Assembly: GCF_016907795.1 (NCBI RefSeq)
Contig: NZ_JAFBCR010000001.1
Location: forward strand, 496,001 to 560,000
Direction of reading: 5' to 3'
Length of the DNA: 64,000 nt
Origin: Kocuria palustris
Lineage (GTDB): Bacteria; Actinomycetota; Actinomycetes; Actinomycetales; Micrococcaceae
The translations under genes and the position numbers were made by a program. Shown here piece by piece: positions 35,144 through 45,560 of this stretch. Under the pieces are notes generated by a model, which worked only from the letters and a program-made list of their open reading frames with translations, made no database searches and was not told the origin of the DNA. Position 1 is the stretch's first letter; each line of letters starts with the position of its first letter.

Positions 35144-35542
35144 TCAGCTGCCGTTGCGGCGCTCGTCCCAGCGGTTCTCGAGATTGCGCATGAAGCTGGA
35201 CTCCGGCTTCTTGGCAGCGGCCGGCTTGGCCTTGGCACCGCCGCGGGAAGAGCTCGATTCCCCCGCCTCCTTGGCGCCCGAGGAGCGGGTGGAGGCCCAG
35301 TAGACGCCGAACGACATGATCAGGAAGCCGAGGACGCCCACCAGGATCGAGTCCAGGGCCACACCTCCGACCACGATGCCCAGGCCGACCACGCCGATCA
35401 CGGCTCCGAGCACGAGCGCGCGCGTGGAGAACGTGGGCTTCACGGGTCGTGAGTCCATCTGGCTCACGAACCTCGGATCCTCCGCATTGAGCTGCTGCTC
35501 CAGCTGAGCCAGCAGCTGCTGCTCGCGCTCCGAAAGGGCCAC
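35144..35542 (-). CDS. DUF3040 membrane protein
   Basis: The 132-residue protein starts MALSEREQQLLAQLEQQLNAEDPRF, the conserved cytoplasmic helix of DUF3040. Two membrane segments follow (about 43-62 and 64-82), then a Ser/Lys/Ala-rich tail. The family is found next to mraZ or dinB in many actinobacteria and has no known function. The GTG start at 35542 has AGGAGGG upstream. A TAGACT -10 lies at 35613-35608. Confidence 0.9.
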   Translation of the reverse strand: MALSEREQQLLAQLEQQLNAEDPRFVSQMDSRPVKPTFSTRALVLGAVIGVVGLGIVVGGVALDSILVGVLGFLIMSFGVYWASTRSSGAKEAGESSSSRGGAKAKPAAAKKPESSFMRNLENRWDERRNGS

Positions 35543-35607
35543 GACGTCCCTCCTGGGGGGTCTGCTTCAAAGTTCAGGGACACGTGCCGCGTCCCTGCGG
35601 TTGCTCC

Positions 35608-35613
35608 AGTCTA
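35608..35613 (-). promoter_or_regulatory. -10 element of the DUF3040 gene
   Basis: TAGACT on the minus strand predicts a transcript start near 35601, about 59 bases before the GTG start. Confidence 0.45.
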
Positions 35614-35663
35614 CCCGCAAGGCCCCTTGCGGAGCACCCGGTCGTCACATGACGATCCGCCGC

Positions 35664-36953
35664 TCATCTGCGCGGCTGCGACCGGGCCCGCCCAGCGCCT
35701 CCCGGCGCAGGATCATCGCGGTGGCCGGCGCGCAGCTCGCTGCGCCCCACCGTGCCGCGCGGAGGCCTCAGCATGGAGGCCTGCCCCAGGACGGCGCCGC
35801 CGAATCGCTCGCGCGCCCGGTCCATGGCCGACTCGGCGGCGGCCCACTCCTCCTCGCGGCCGTCGATGCTCAGCTGCATGGCGGAATCGGCGTCCTCGAG
35901 GGACTCGGCGCGCACTCCGATCAGACGCACGGCGCTGGGCAGCGGCAGCTCCGCCGTCAGCAGCTCCTCGGCATGCGTGTAGAGGTCGTGCCCGGAGGTG
36001 AAGGGATGGCTCACCGTCCGCGAGCGAGAGATGGTGGTGAAGTCCTCCCACCGCAGCTTCAGTCCCACCCGCCGGGCCCGTAGCCTGTGGCGGCGCAGTC
36101 GCGCGGCGGTGCGATGGGACAGCCCGAGCAGCTCGCGGCGCAGGGCGTCGATGTCGCTGACGTCGGTCTGGAAGGTCTGCTCCGCCCCCAGGCTCTTCTC
36201 CTCGCGCTCCGGAGTCACCGGGCGGGGATCCACGCCGTGGGCCAGCGCATGCAGGTGCGCACCCGCAGCCGGGCCGACGACGCGGGCCAGCTGCTGCGGC
36301 GTGCGCTGTGCGATCTCCCCCACGGTGCGGATCCCCGAGCGCTGCAGCGCCTCCTCCGTGCGCCTGCCGACGCCCCACAGCGCCCCGACGGGCAGCTCCG
36401 CCATGAACGCCACGGTGTCCTCGGCGCGCACGAGCAGCAGTCCGTCCGGCTTGGAGCGGGTGGAGGCGATCTTGGCGACGGTCTTGGTGGCGCCGATGCC
36501 CACCGAGGCGGTCAGCCCCGTCTCCCGATGGATGCGGGCGCGCAGCTGCCGAGCGATGTGCACCGGCGAGCCCAGCCTGCGGATGGCTCCGGAGACGTCC
36601 AGGAAGGCCTCGTCCACGCTGATCTGCTCCACCAGGTGCGTGAGGTCGTGGAACATGGCCATCACCTGCTCGGAGTAGCCCGGGTAGTCCGCATACGACG
36701 GATCCAGCAGGATCCCCTGCGGGCACATGGCTCGGGCGCGGGAGACCGGCATGCCGGAGCGCACCCCGAAGGCGCGCGCCTCGTAGGAGGCGGACAGGAC
36801 CACCGAGCGCCCGGAGTCCCGGGCCACGATCACCGGCTTGCCCACCAGATCCGGGCGCTCCAGCAGCCCGACGGCCACGAAGAACATGTCGAGATCGACG
36901 TGCATGATGGCCGCGCTTCGCCACTGCTCGAGCTGCTCGCCGCTCATGCTCAT
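35664..36953 (-). CDS. dinB: DNA polymerase IV (Y family)
   Basis: DinB is an error-prone translesion polymerase. The 429-residue protein has IMHVDLDMFFVAVGLLERPDL with the first catalytic Asp, YEARAFGVRSGMP, the second catalytic site ISVDEAFLDVSG, SVGIGATKTVAKIAS and the helix-hairpin-helix LWGVGRRTEEAL. The C-terminal tail after about 390 is Arg/Gly/Pro-rich and shows no clear beta-clamp peptide. Two ATG codons (36953 and 36947) are both plausible behind AGGAGAGG. Confidence 0.93.
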   Translation of the reverse strand: MSMSGEQLEQWRSAAIMHVDLDMFFVAVGLLERPDLVGKPVIVARDSGRSVVLSASYEARAFGVRSGMPVSRARAMCPQGILLDPSYADYPGYSEQVMAMFHDLTHLVEQISVDEAFLDVSGAIRRLGSPVHIARQLRARIHRETGLTASVGIGATKTVAKIASTRSKPDGLLLVRAEDTVAFMAELPVGALWGVGRRTEEALQRSGIRTVGEIAQRTPQQLARVVGPAAGAHLHALAHGVDPRPVTPEREEKSLGAEQTFQTDVSDIDALRRELLGLSHRTAARLRRHRLRARRVGLKLRWEDFTTISRSRTVSHPFTSGHDLYTHAEELLTAELPLPSAVRLIGVRAESLEDADSAMQLSIDGREEEWAAAESAMDRARERFGGAVLGQASMLRPPRGTVGRSELRAGHRDDPAPGGAGRARSQPRR

Positions 36954-37025
36954 CCCCTCTCCTGAAGAAGCCGCTGCGAATGATCGCGGACCGGGTGCTG
37001 GTCCGCCGTCCGGAAGGCCGCGGGC

Positions 37026-37031
37026 TACCCT
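37026..37031 (+). promoter_or_regulatory. -10 element of idsA
   Basis: TACCCT lies 57 bases before the TTG start of idsA. Confidence 0.4.
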
Positions 37032-37088
37032 GACCGGAGGCGCTGTCCCACCGGCCGCGCCGCGAGAACCGCCACCGTCAGGAGCCCC

Positions 37089-38225
37089 TTGACCGACCCC
37101 AGCTTCGCACCCGACTCCGACAGCTCGAGCCCCGAGCTCTCACGCGTGGCGGCCGCCGAGTCCGAGGCCTTCCGCTACGACGTCGACGCCGTCCTGCAGT
37201 CCTGGTTCCAGGACCAGCGCACCGTGGCCGACGGCATCTCCGAGGCAGCCGGCCCCATGGTCGAAGCCATCGCCGGGCTGTCCACGGGCGGCAAGCGCAC
37301 CCGCGCCCAGCTGCTCTACTGGAGCTGGCGGGCAGCCGGCGGAGACGCGGACTCCCGCATCCCGCGCCTGGCAGGAGCCGGGATCGAGCTCTTCCAGACG
37401 GCCGCTCTGATCCACGACGACATCATCGACCGCTCGGCGACCCGTCGCGGCATGCGCTCGATCCACGTCCTGTTCGCCGATCGCCACCGCGACAGCGGCT
37501 GGAGCCAGGACAGCGCGCACTTCGGCACCTCTGCCGCCGTCCTCGCAGGCGATCTGGCGCTGACCTGGTCGGAGCAGATCTTCGGCGAGGCCGTCGCGCT
37601 GGCCGGGCACCCCGCCGGCGCTGCCGCGGACTTCACGCGCATGCGCACCGAGGTGATGCTCGGGCAGTACCTGGACATCCACGCGGAGGTCGCCGCGCAG
37701 ACCCTCCCGCCGGACAAGGCCATCGAGCGCGCCTTCGAGGTGCTGCGCTACAAGTCGGCCAAGTACTCGGCGGAGCACCCGGCGGCCCTGGGGGCCCTGC
37801 TGGCGGCGGCGCCGTCGTCGTTCGTGGAGGCGTGCCGCGGATTCGCCCTGCCGCTGGGCGAGGCCTTCCAGATCCGGGACGACGTCCTGGGCGTGTTCGG
37901 CGATCCGGTCACCACGGGCAAGCCGGCCGGCGACGATCTGCGCGAGGGCAAGCGCACCGTGCTGATCGGGCAGCATCTGCGCGACGCCGAGCCGCGGGAC
38001 GCGCAGCTCGTGGCCCGGGCCCTGGGCAATCAGTCGCTCGACGACGCTCAGATCGAGGGCCTGAGGGAAGCCCTGCGCCGCAGCGGCGCCCTCCAGCGCA
38101 CCGAGCAGATCGTGGACGAGCTGTCGCAGCGCACCGAGCAGGCTCTGGCGCAGATGCGGATCGAGGACCTGCCGCGGGCCGGTCTGCAGCAGATGGCCGA
38201 CGCCCTGGTCCGCCGCTCCCGCTGA
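37089..38225 (+). CDS. idsA: Polyprenyl diphosphate synthase, IdsA type
   Basis: The 378-residue trans-prenyltransferase condenses isopentenyl units, probably to geranylgeranyl diphosphate or longer. The first aspartate-rich motif is in LIHDDIIDRSATRRG and the second in IRDDVLGVFGDPVTTGKPAGDDLREGKRT; chain length is not predictable by eye. The start is TTG at 37089 with AGGAG only four bases away. In mycobacteria idsA2 lies next to the Rv2175c-pknL group, as here. Confidence 0.9.
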   Translation: MTDPSFAPDSDSSSPELSRVAAAESEAFRYDVDAVLQSWFQDQRTVADGISEAAGPMVEAIAGLSTGGKRTRAQLLYWSWRAAGGDADSRIPRLAGAGIELFQTAALIHDDIIDRSATRRGMRSIHVLFADRHRDSGWSQDSAHFGTSAAVLAGDLALTWSEQIFGEAVALAGHPAGAAADFTRMRTEVMLGQYLDIHAEVAAQTLPPDKAIERAFEVLRYKSAKYSAEHPAALGALLAAAPSSFVEACRGFALPLGEAFQIRDDVLGVFGDPVTTGKPAGDDLREGKRTVLIGQHLRDAEPRDAQLVARALGNQSLDDAQIEGLREALRRSGALQRTEQIVDELSQRTEQALAQMRIEDLPRAGLQQMADALVRRSR

Positions 38226-38281
38226 CCGGGAGGCCGCCCGGGGCCGAAGCCGCCGCTTCCGGACGCAGCTGAGCCTGGCAG

Positions 38282-38317
38282 ACGAGCGCCCGCCCCCGAT
38301 CGGGGACGGGCGCTCGT
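38282..38317. terminator. Bidirectional terminator between idsA and the Rv2175c-like gene
   Basis: ACGAGCGCCCG (38282-38292) pairs with 38307-38317, with CCCCGA/TCGGGG inside. It is a near-perfect 18-base-pair stem between convergent genes. Confidence 0.8.
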
Positions 38318-38336
38318 GCGCGTCACGGCGCCGCCG

Positions 38337-38720
38337 TCACCAGTCCAGGGTCTGCGCCCGACGACGGATCTCGGCCTTGCGCCCGGCGCGCAGGAAGTCG
38401 ATGGGCCGACCCGGCAGGGACTCGTCCTCGGTGAACAGCCAGGTCACGGCCTCCAGGTCGGTGTAGAGGTTGTCCCGCAGCACGGTCATGGTCCCGCGCA
38501 GCGCATCGATCGGCTGGCCGTCCATGAGGAACTCCGCCGGGATGCGGCGGACGCCGTCGCGGGGGTCGCGGAAGGCCACGAGCGTGCCGTCCTCGGCCAT
38601 GGAGTGCACGCGGGTCACGATCATCCCGGTGGATTCGGCCACGTCCGGGAACGTGGTCCACTCGCCGACCAGGGCGTCGAGGGCCTCGAACTGCTCGAGG
38701 GTGGGCTGCGCGGGATTCAT
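38337..38720 (-). CDS. Rv2175c-like DNA-binding protein
   Basis: The 127-residue protein matches the pattern of mycobacterial Rv2175c: a winged helix-turn-helix (VGEWTTFPDVAESTGMIVTRVHSMAEDGTLVAFRD), then ALRGTMTVLRDNLYTDLEAVTWLFTEDESLPGRPI and RAGRKAEIRRRAQTLDW. Rv2175c is a substrate of the kinase PknL, and a PknL-like kinase lies 1.4 kb away here. A threonine near the N-terminus (PAQPTLEQ) could be the equivalent site; that is inference. The frame extends to 38774; ATG at 38720 fits the family start. Confidence 0.85.
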   Translation of the reverse strand: MNPAQPTLEQFEALDALVGEWTTFPDVAESTGMIVTRVHSMAEDGTLVAFRDPRDGVRRIPAEFLMDGQPIDALRGTMTVLRDNLYTDLEAVTWLFTEDESLPGRPIDFLRAGRKAEIRRRAQTLDW

Positions 38721-38798
38721 CTCAGACTTCTTCACGGATCCAGGGTGCCACGAACCGCCGTGATGCGCCGCCACCGATGCCCCGGTGCAGGCACCGGG

Positions 38799-38804
38799 TA
38801 CCCT
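38799..38804 (+). promoter_or_regulatory. -10 element of the LysM transglycosylase gene
   Basis: TACCCT gives a predicted leader of about 60 bases before the ATG at 38871. Confidence 0.4.
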
Positions 38805-38870
38805 GCAGGCAGCAGCGCTTCAGCACTTCCCCCTGATCAGCGCATCTCCCAGCCCGAGGTCTTCGCCAGC

Positions 38871-40025
38871 ATGCAGCACACCCCTCAGGATCCCCGCCCC
38901 CAGGACTCGGATCCGGCCCCCAGCGGCTCGCGCGCCCGCCGCTCCGCCGCGGCACTGGCCGCGCTGGCCGTGTTCGGCGCCTCCGGGACGCCCGCGGCCC
39001 ACGCGGTGGGCCAGCCGGGGGGCGCGGCCCCGGATGAGCGCCCCGAGGCCGTCGACGGCCCCGCGCGCACCGTCCAGCCCGGCGACAGCATCTGGTCGGT
39101 GGCCACGGCCAACGGCCTGTCGGTCGAGGACCTCATGGAGTGGAACGGGCTGTCCGGCGATGCCTCGCTGGCCCCGGGCGACACCCTGCGCCTGTCTGCT
39201 CCGGCGAAGGAGGCCTCCTCCGCCAAGGCCGATGACTCCCCCAAGTCCGGTGACGAAGCCACCCGCGTCCAGGACCCCGCCGCCCCGGCAGCCGCCGCAG
39301 AGGCCGCGCCGAGCAGCACCGAGCACCGCGTAGCAGCGGGTGAGAGCCTGTGGGCGATCTCGCAGCGCCACGACATCATGGTCCAGGCCCTGATCGAGGC
39401 CAACGACCTGGACGTCGCCGCCCCGCTGCGCGAGGGCGAGACGCTGCAGATCCCCGCAGCCGAGGCGGCACCTGCCGTGCAGGACGACGCGGCCCCGGTC
39501 GCAGCCCCCGCCGAAGCCGCCGAGGCCCCGCGGATCCGCGACGACTTCCCCGGCTACGACTACGACGAGGAGACCCTGGCCTCCGCGCAGAGCCATCTCG
39601 ATCAGCTCTACGAGCGCCCGTCGCCCTCGGCCGAGGAGATGCAGCGTCTGGTGCGCACCACCGCTCAGGAGATGGGCGTGGATCCGGCCCTGGCCCTGGC
39701 CCATGCCGAGCAGGAGTCGGGCTTCGTGCACCGCAGCGTCTCACCGGCCGATGCCGTGGGCACCATGCAGGTGCTGCCGTCGTCAGGCGAGTGGGCCTCC
39801 GCCCTGGTGGGGCGCGATCTCGACCTGCTGGACCCCCAGGACAATGTCGCGGCGGGCGTGGCCATCATCCGCGCGAACCAGCGCTCGGCGGAGGATCTCG
39901 ACCGCGGGATCGCGTCGTACTACCAGGGCGCCTACGGCGTCGAGGAGTACGGGATGTACGACGACACGAAGACCTACGTCCACCAGGTGAAGGCCCGGAT
40001 CTCGGCCTGGACGCACCTGCGCTGA
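38871..40025 (+). CDS. Secreted LysM lytic transglycosylase
   Basis: The 384-residue protein has an N-terminal signal peptide (RSAAALAALAVFGASGTPAAHA). Two LysM peptidoglycan-binding domains follow: RTVQPGDSIWSVATANGLSVEDLMEWNGL (about 67-105) and HRVAAGESLWAISQRHDIMVQALIEANDL (about 150-185). The C-terminal SLT-type domain has the catalytic Glu in LAHAEQESGF and VSPADAVGTMQVLPSSG. It should cleave or remodel glycan strands outside the membrane. It lies directly upstream of the PASTA kinase, which also binds muropeptides. Confidence 0.88.
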   Translation: MQHTPQDPRPQDSDPAPSGSRARRSAAALAALAVFGASGTPAAHAVGQPGGAAPDERPEAVDGPARTVQPGDSIWSVATANGLSVEDLMEWNGLSGDASLAPGDTLRLSAPAKEASSAKADDSPKSGDEATRVQDPAAPAAAAEAAPSSTEHRVAAGESLWAISQRHDIMVQALIEANDLDVAAPLREGETLQIPAAEAAPAVQDDAAPVAAPAEAAEAPRIRDDFPGYDYDEETLASAQSHLDQLYERPSPSAEEMQRLVRTTAQEMGVDPALALAHAEQESGFVHRSVSPADAVGTMQVLPSSGEWASALVGRDLDLLDPQDNVAAGVAIIRANQRSAEDLDRGIASYYQGAYGVEEYGMYDDTKTYVHQVKARISAWTHLR

Positions 40026-40106
40026 GCCCGCCCGGACACAGGTCCCGAGGGCGTCACGATCGCAACCACGCCCGTCGTCATCCAGCCGCAGTCCAGTCCG
40101 CTCCCC

Positions 40107-40119
40107 TACTGTGGGGCTC
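40107..40119 (+). promoter_or_regulatory. pknL-like gene leaderless promoter
   Basis: TACTGT (40107-40112) is followed by seven bases and the GTG at 40120. This spacing selects that GTG over an in-frame GTG at 40111 that lies inside the -10. Confidence 0.5.
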
Positions 40120-42468
<2,349 letters not shown>

Positions 42469-42490
42469 ACCGGCAGTGCCTCAGCGCACG

Positions 42491-42530
42491 GACGAAGGGC
42501 CCGGCTCCTGCAGGAGCCGGGCCCTTCGTC
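42491..42530. terminator. Bidirectional terminator between pknL and aroG
   Basis: An 18-base-pair perfect stem (GACGAAGGGCCCGGCTCC and complement) with loop TGCA lies between convergent genes. Confidence 0.85.
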
Positions 42531-42547
42531 GTCAGCGGATCAGCGGA

Positions 42548-43948
42548 TCAGCTCTGCTCTCCGGAGAGGTAGCTGGAGACCAGGAACGCGACCTCGAGGG
42601 ACTGCATGTGGTTCAGGCGCGGATCGCACAGCGACTCGTAGCGATCGGCGAAGTGCGCCTCCTCGATCGCATCCGCCCCGCCCAGGCACTCGGCGACGTC
42701 GTCGCCGGTCATCTCCACGTGGATTCCGCCGGGGTGCGAGCCGATGGCGCGGTGCACCTCGAAGAAGCCGTTGATCTCGTCAATGACGTCGTCGAAGTTG
42801 CGGGTCTTGAACCCCGACGGCGTGGAGACCGTGTTGCCGTGCATGGGGTCGGTGACCCACACGACCTTGGCCCCGGAGTCCTGGACCGCCTGCACGACCG
42901 GGGGCAGCGCCTCGCGGATGCTCTTGGCGCCCATGCGGGTGATGAACGTCAGGCGGCCGGGCTCGCGGTTCGGGTCGAGCTTGTCGATCAGGCGCAGCGC
43001 GTCCTCGCCGGTGGTCTTGGGCCCGAGCTTCACGCCGATGGGGTTCTCCAGGCGCGAGAGCAGGTCCACGTGGGCGTCGTCGATCCCGCGGGTGCGCTCC
43101 CCGATCCACAGGAAGTGCCCCGACGTGCCGTAGGGCCGGTGGGTGCGGGAGTCGATGCGGGTCAGGGCGCGCTCGTAGTCGAGCACCAGCGCCTCGTGGC
43201 CGGTGAACAGCTCTGTCGTGGACAGGGCGTCGAAGTCGGCGCCGCAGGCCGCCATGAACTTCACGGCGCGGTCGATCTCCTTGGCGAGCTTCTCGTAGCG
43301 GGCGTGGGCCGGGTTGGAGGCGAAGCCCATGTTCCACGAGTGGACGTGGCGCAGATCGGCGAAGCCGCCGCCGGTGAAGGCCCGGATCAGGTTCAGCGTG
43401 GACGCGGAGGTGTGGTAGCCGCGAAGCATCCGCTCGGGGTTGTGGGCGCGGGACTCGGCGGTGAAGTCGAATCCGTTGACCATCTCGCCGCGGAAGCTCG
43501 GAAGCGTGACGTCGCCGCGGGTCTCGTCGTTCGAGGAGCGCGGCTTGGAGAACTGACCGGCCATGCGCCCCATCTTCACGACGGGCATGGAGGCGCCGTA
43601 GGTGAGCACGGCGGCCATCTGCAGCAGCGTCTTCACCCGCGCGGAGATGCGGTCGGCGGTGGCGCCCTCGAAGGTCTCGGCGCAGTCGCCGCCCTGCAGC
43701 AGGAAGGCTCGGCCCTCGGCCACCTCGGCCAGGCGGCGCTTGAGGGTGTCGACCTCGCCGGCGAAGACCAGGGGAGGCACGGTGTTCAGCTCTCCCATGA
43801 CGCGCTCGAACTCGGGGTGCTGAGCCCAGTCCGGCTGCTGGTCGGCGCTGAGGCTGCGCCAGTCGTCCAGGCCCTGATAGTCCTTCGTGCTCGGCTTGGG
43901 GCCGGGCAGGAAGGGGGTGGGCTGGTCGGCGGACAGCGGCTGGGTCAC
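42548..43948 (-). CDS. aroG: Class II DAHP synthase
   Basis: The enzyme condenses phosphoenolpyruvate and erythrose 4-phosphate, the first step of aromatic amino acid synthesis. The 466-residue protein is of the plant-like class II: LLQGGDCAETF, VKMGRMAGQFSKPRS, GFDFTAESR, FLWIGERTRGIDDAHV and WVTDPMHGNT. In mycobacteria aroG (Rv2178c) is near pknL. GAGGGACG precedes the ATG, and a TAGCGT -10-like word lies in the 171-base gap upstream. Confidence 0.95.
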   Translation of the reverse strand: MTQPLSADQPTPFLPGPKPSTKDYQGLDDWRSLSADQQPDWAQHPEFERVMGELNTVPPLVFAGEVDTLKRRLAEVAEGRAFLLQGGDCAETFEGATADRISARVKTLLQMAAVLTYGASMPVVKMGRMAGQFSKPRSSNDETRGDVTLPSFRGEMVNGFDFTAESRAHNPERMLRGYHTSASTLNLIRAFTGGGFADLRHVHSWNMGFASNPAHARYEKLAKEIDRAVKFMAACGADFDALSTTELFTGHEALVLDYERALTRIDSRTHRPYGTSGHFLWIGERTRGIDDAHVDLLSRLENPIGVKLGPKTTGEDALRLIDKLDPNREPGRLTFITRMGAKSIREALPPVVQAVQDSGAKVVWVTDPMHGNTVSTPSGFKTRNFDDVIDEINGFFEVHRAIGSHPGGIHVEMTGDDVAECLGGADAIEEAHFADRYESLCDPRLNHMQSLEVAFLVSSYLSGEQS

Positions 43949-44119
43949 GGTGATCGTCCCTCGTCTAGATCAGGTCGGCGGCGGCCCGGGCTTGCGCGGG
44001 TGCGGCAAGGACAGCCGGACAGGCGCCAGCAGCGTGGCTGCAGGGCACCGCACCGACTGCGGCCACCGCAGGCAACGCTATCGCAGGGCGGGAGATTCCC
44101 TGTGATCGGGGTCCCCTGC

Positions 44120-44824
44120 TCAGGAGGCCCCGCGCTCGACGTCGCGGCGGGCGTCGGCGGCGTAGACGTCCACGTACTCCTGGTGGGACAGCTCCTGGAT
44201 CGCCTGAATGATGCGGTCGGAGATCTCCCGGGCGGCCACGCGGTCGCCGGTGCGGCCCTTGTACTCGGAGAAGTCCAGCGGCTCGCCGAAGATCGTCTTC
44301 ACGCGCTTGCCCTTCTGCCGCCATGGAGCGGGGAAGGGCGTGCCCAGGGGCTGGACGACGTCCGTGTTGATCATGGCGATCGGGATGACCGGTGCGCCGG
44401 ACTCCATGACCAGGCGGGCCACACCGATCTTGGCGCGGTACAGGCGGCCGTCGTGGGAGCGCGTGCCCTCCGGGTAGATGCCGAGCAGCTCGCCCTCGGC
44501 CAGCTTGCGACCGCCGGCCGACAGGGAGGCCGCGGACTTGCGCCCGCCGGAGCGGTCCATGGGGATCTGGTTGATCGCGCGGAAGAACGCGGCGATCGCC
44601 CGGCCCTTGAACGTGCGGCCCGTGAAGTAGTCGGACTTCGCCAGGAAGAAGATCTGCCGCTGCACCGCGATCGGCATGAAGATGTGATCTGCGGCGGAGA
44701 GGTGGTTGCTCGCCAGGATCGCCGCCCCCTGGTCCGGGACGTGGTGGGCGCCTTCGACCTCCGGCCGGAAGGCGGCGTTGACCAGCGGGGTCACGATCCA
44801 GTCCTTCAGGAACATGTAGACCAT
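44120..44824 (-). CDS. 1-acylglycerol-3-phosphate acyltransferase-like protein
   Basis: The 234-residue protein has the PlsC acyltransferase motifs NHLSAADHIFMPIA (H-x4-D) and the substrate-binding IYPEGTRSHDGRLY and VIPIAMINTD. It probably acylates lysophosphatidate or a related glycerolipid at the membrane. ATG at 44824 begins MVYMFLKDWIVTPLV; GAGGAG lies 12 bases upstream. A longer frame exists but is a shadow of the gene on the other strand. Confidence 0.88.
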   Translation of the reverse strand: MVYMFLKDWIVTPLVNAAFRPEVEGAHHVPDQGAAILASNHLSAADHIFMPIAVQRQIFFLAKSDYFTGRTFKGRAIAAFFRAINQIPMDRSGGRKSAASLSAGGRKLAEGELLGIYPEGTRSHDGRLYRAKIGVARLVMESGAPVIPIAMINTDVVQPLGTPFPAPWRQKGKRVKTIFGEPLDFSEYKGRTGDRVAAREISDRIIQAIQELSHQEYVDVYAADARRDVERGAS

Positions 44825-45020
44825 GGCGTATTGCACTCCTCGTGGCCCGGTTCGCGGGCATCGTGGCTGGATCTGGAACGGCCCGTGCGCGGTGCTTGAC
44901 GGACCCCTGCAGCGGCGGTGAGCCCCGCCGCGCAGTGATTGTCGCATGAAGGACAGCCGTGCGAGCGGTCGGCGCGCACCCGATGGGGATCGGGCGCGCA
45001 GACAGTGAGAGGATGACGCC

Positions 45021-45497
45021 ATGACCCCGCCCGAGCGAGATCCGGACAGCGACGCCCGCGCCTGGGACGACCTCGTCCGCCGGCTCCAGGAAGACGACGC
45101 CCCCGCCGACAGCGCGGCTGCCGAGGCAGCCCCGGCCCACGGCGCGCCCGTTGAGGAGGTCCGCAGCCACGAGGCTCCGATCGAGCTCGAGGACCGGGCC
45201 CGCGGACCCCGCGACTTCGAGCTGGCTCCGGAGACGGACGAGCCGGAGCTCCTCGACGACGACTGGCAGCCGCAGGACCCCGGGCCGGTGACGGCAGGCA
45301 TGCGCCCGGGCACGATCATGGCCTGGGCCGTGCTGCTCGGCGTCGCCGCAGCGCTGCTGGTCCTGGGGTTCCTGCTCGGCGGCCTCCCCTGGTGGCTGTG
45401 GGTCCCCGGTCTGGCGCTGATCCTCGGTAGCCTGGTCTCGCTGTTCCAGGCTCTGCCCGAGGATCGCAGCGACTACGACGACGGCGCCCAGGTCTGA
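45021..45497 (+). CDS. Hypothetical membrane protein
   Basis: The 158-residue protein has an acidic cytoplasmic N-terminus (about 1-95) and two adjacent membrane segments (about 98-118 and 121-140). A short acidic tail follows. I recognise no family. It lies 63 bases before the acyl-CoA ligase gene and is divergent from the acyltransferase gene, a context of lipid metabolism. Confidence 0.75.
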   Translation: MTPPERDPDSDARAWDDLVRRLQEDDAPADSAAAEAAPAHGAPVEEVRSHEAPIELEDRARGPRDFELAPETDEPELLDDDWQPQDPGPVTAGMRPGTIMAWAVLLGVAAALLVLGFLLGGLPWWLWVPGLALILGSLVSLFQALPEDRSDYDDGAQV

Positions 45498-45560
45498 TCC
45501 GCGGCACTTGACTCCCCCATCGACGAGATCACGAACGCGCACGAGCCCAGGAGGATGACC

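Noticed and set aside
34929-35303. A 124-codon plus-strand frame after the second MraZ-like array
   Set aside because: It runs antisense into the DUF3040 gene, has no family features, and lacks a -10 and a ribosome site.
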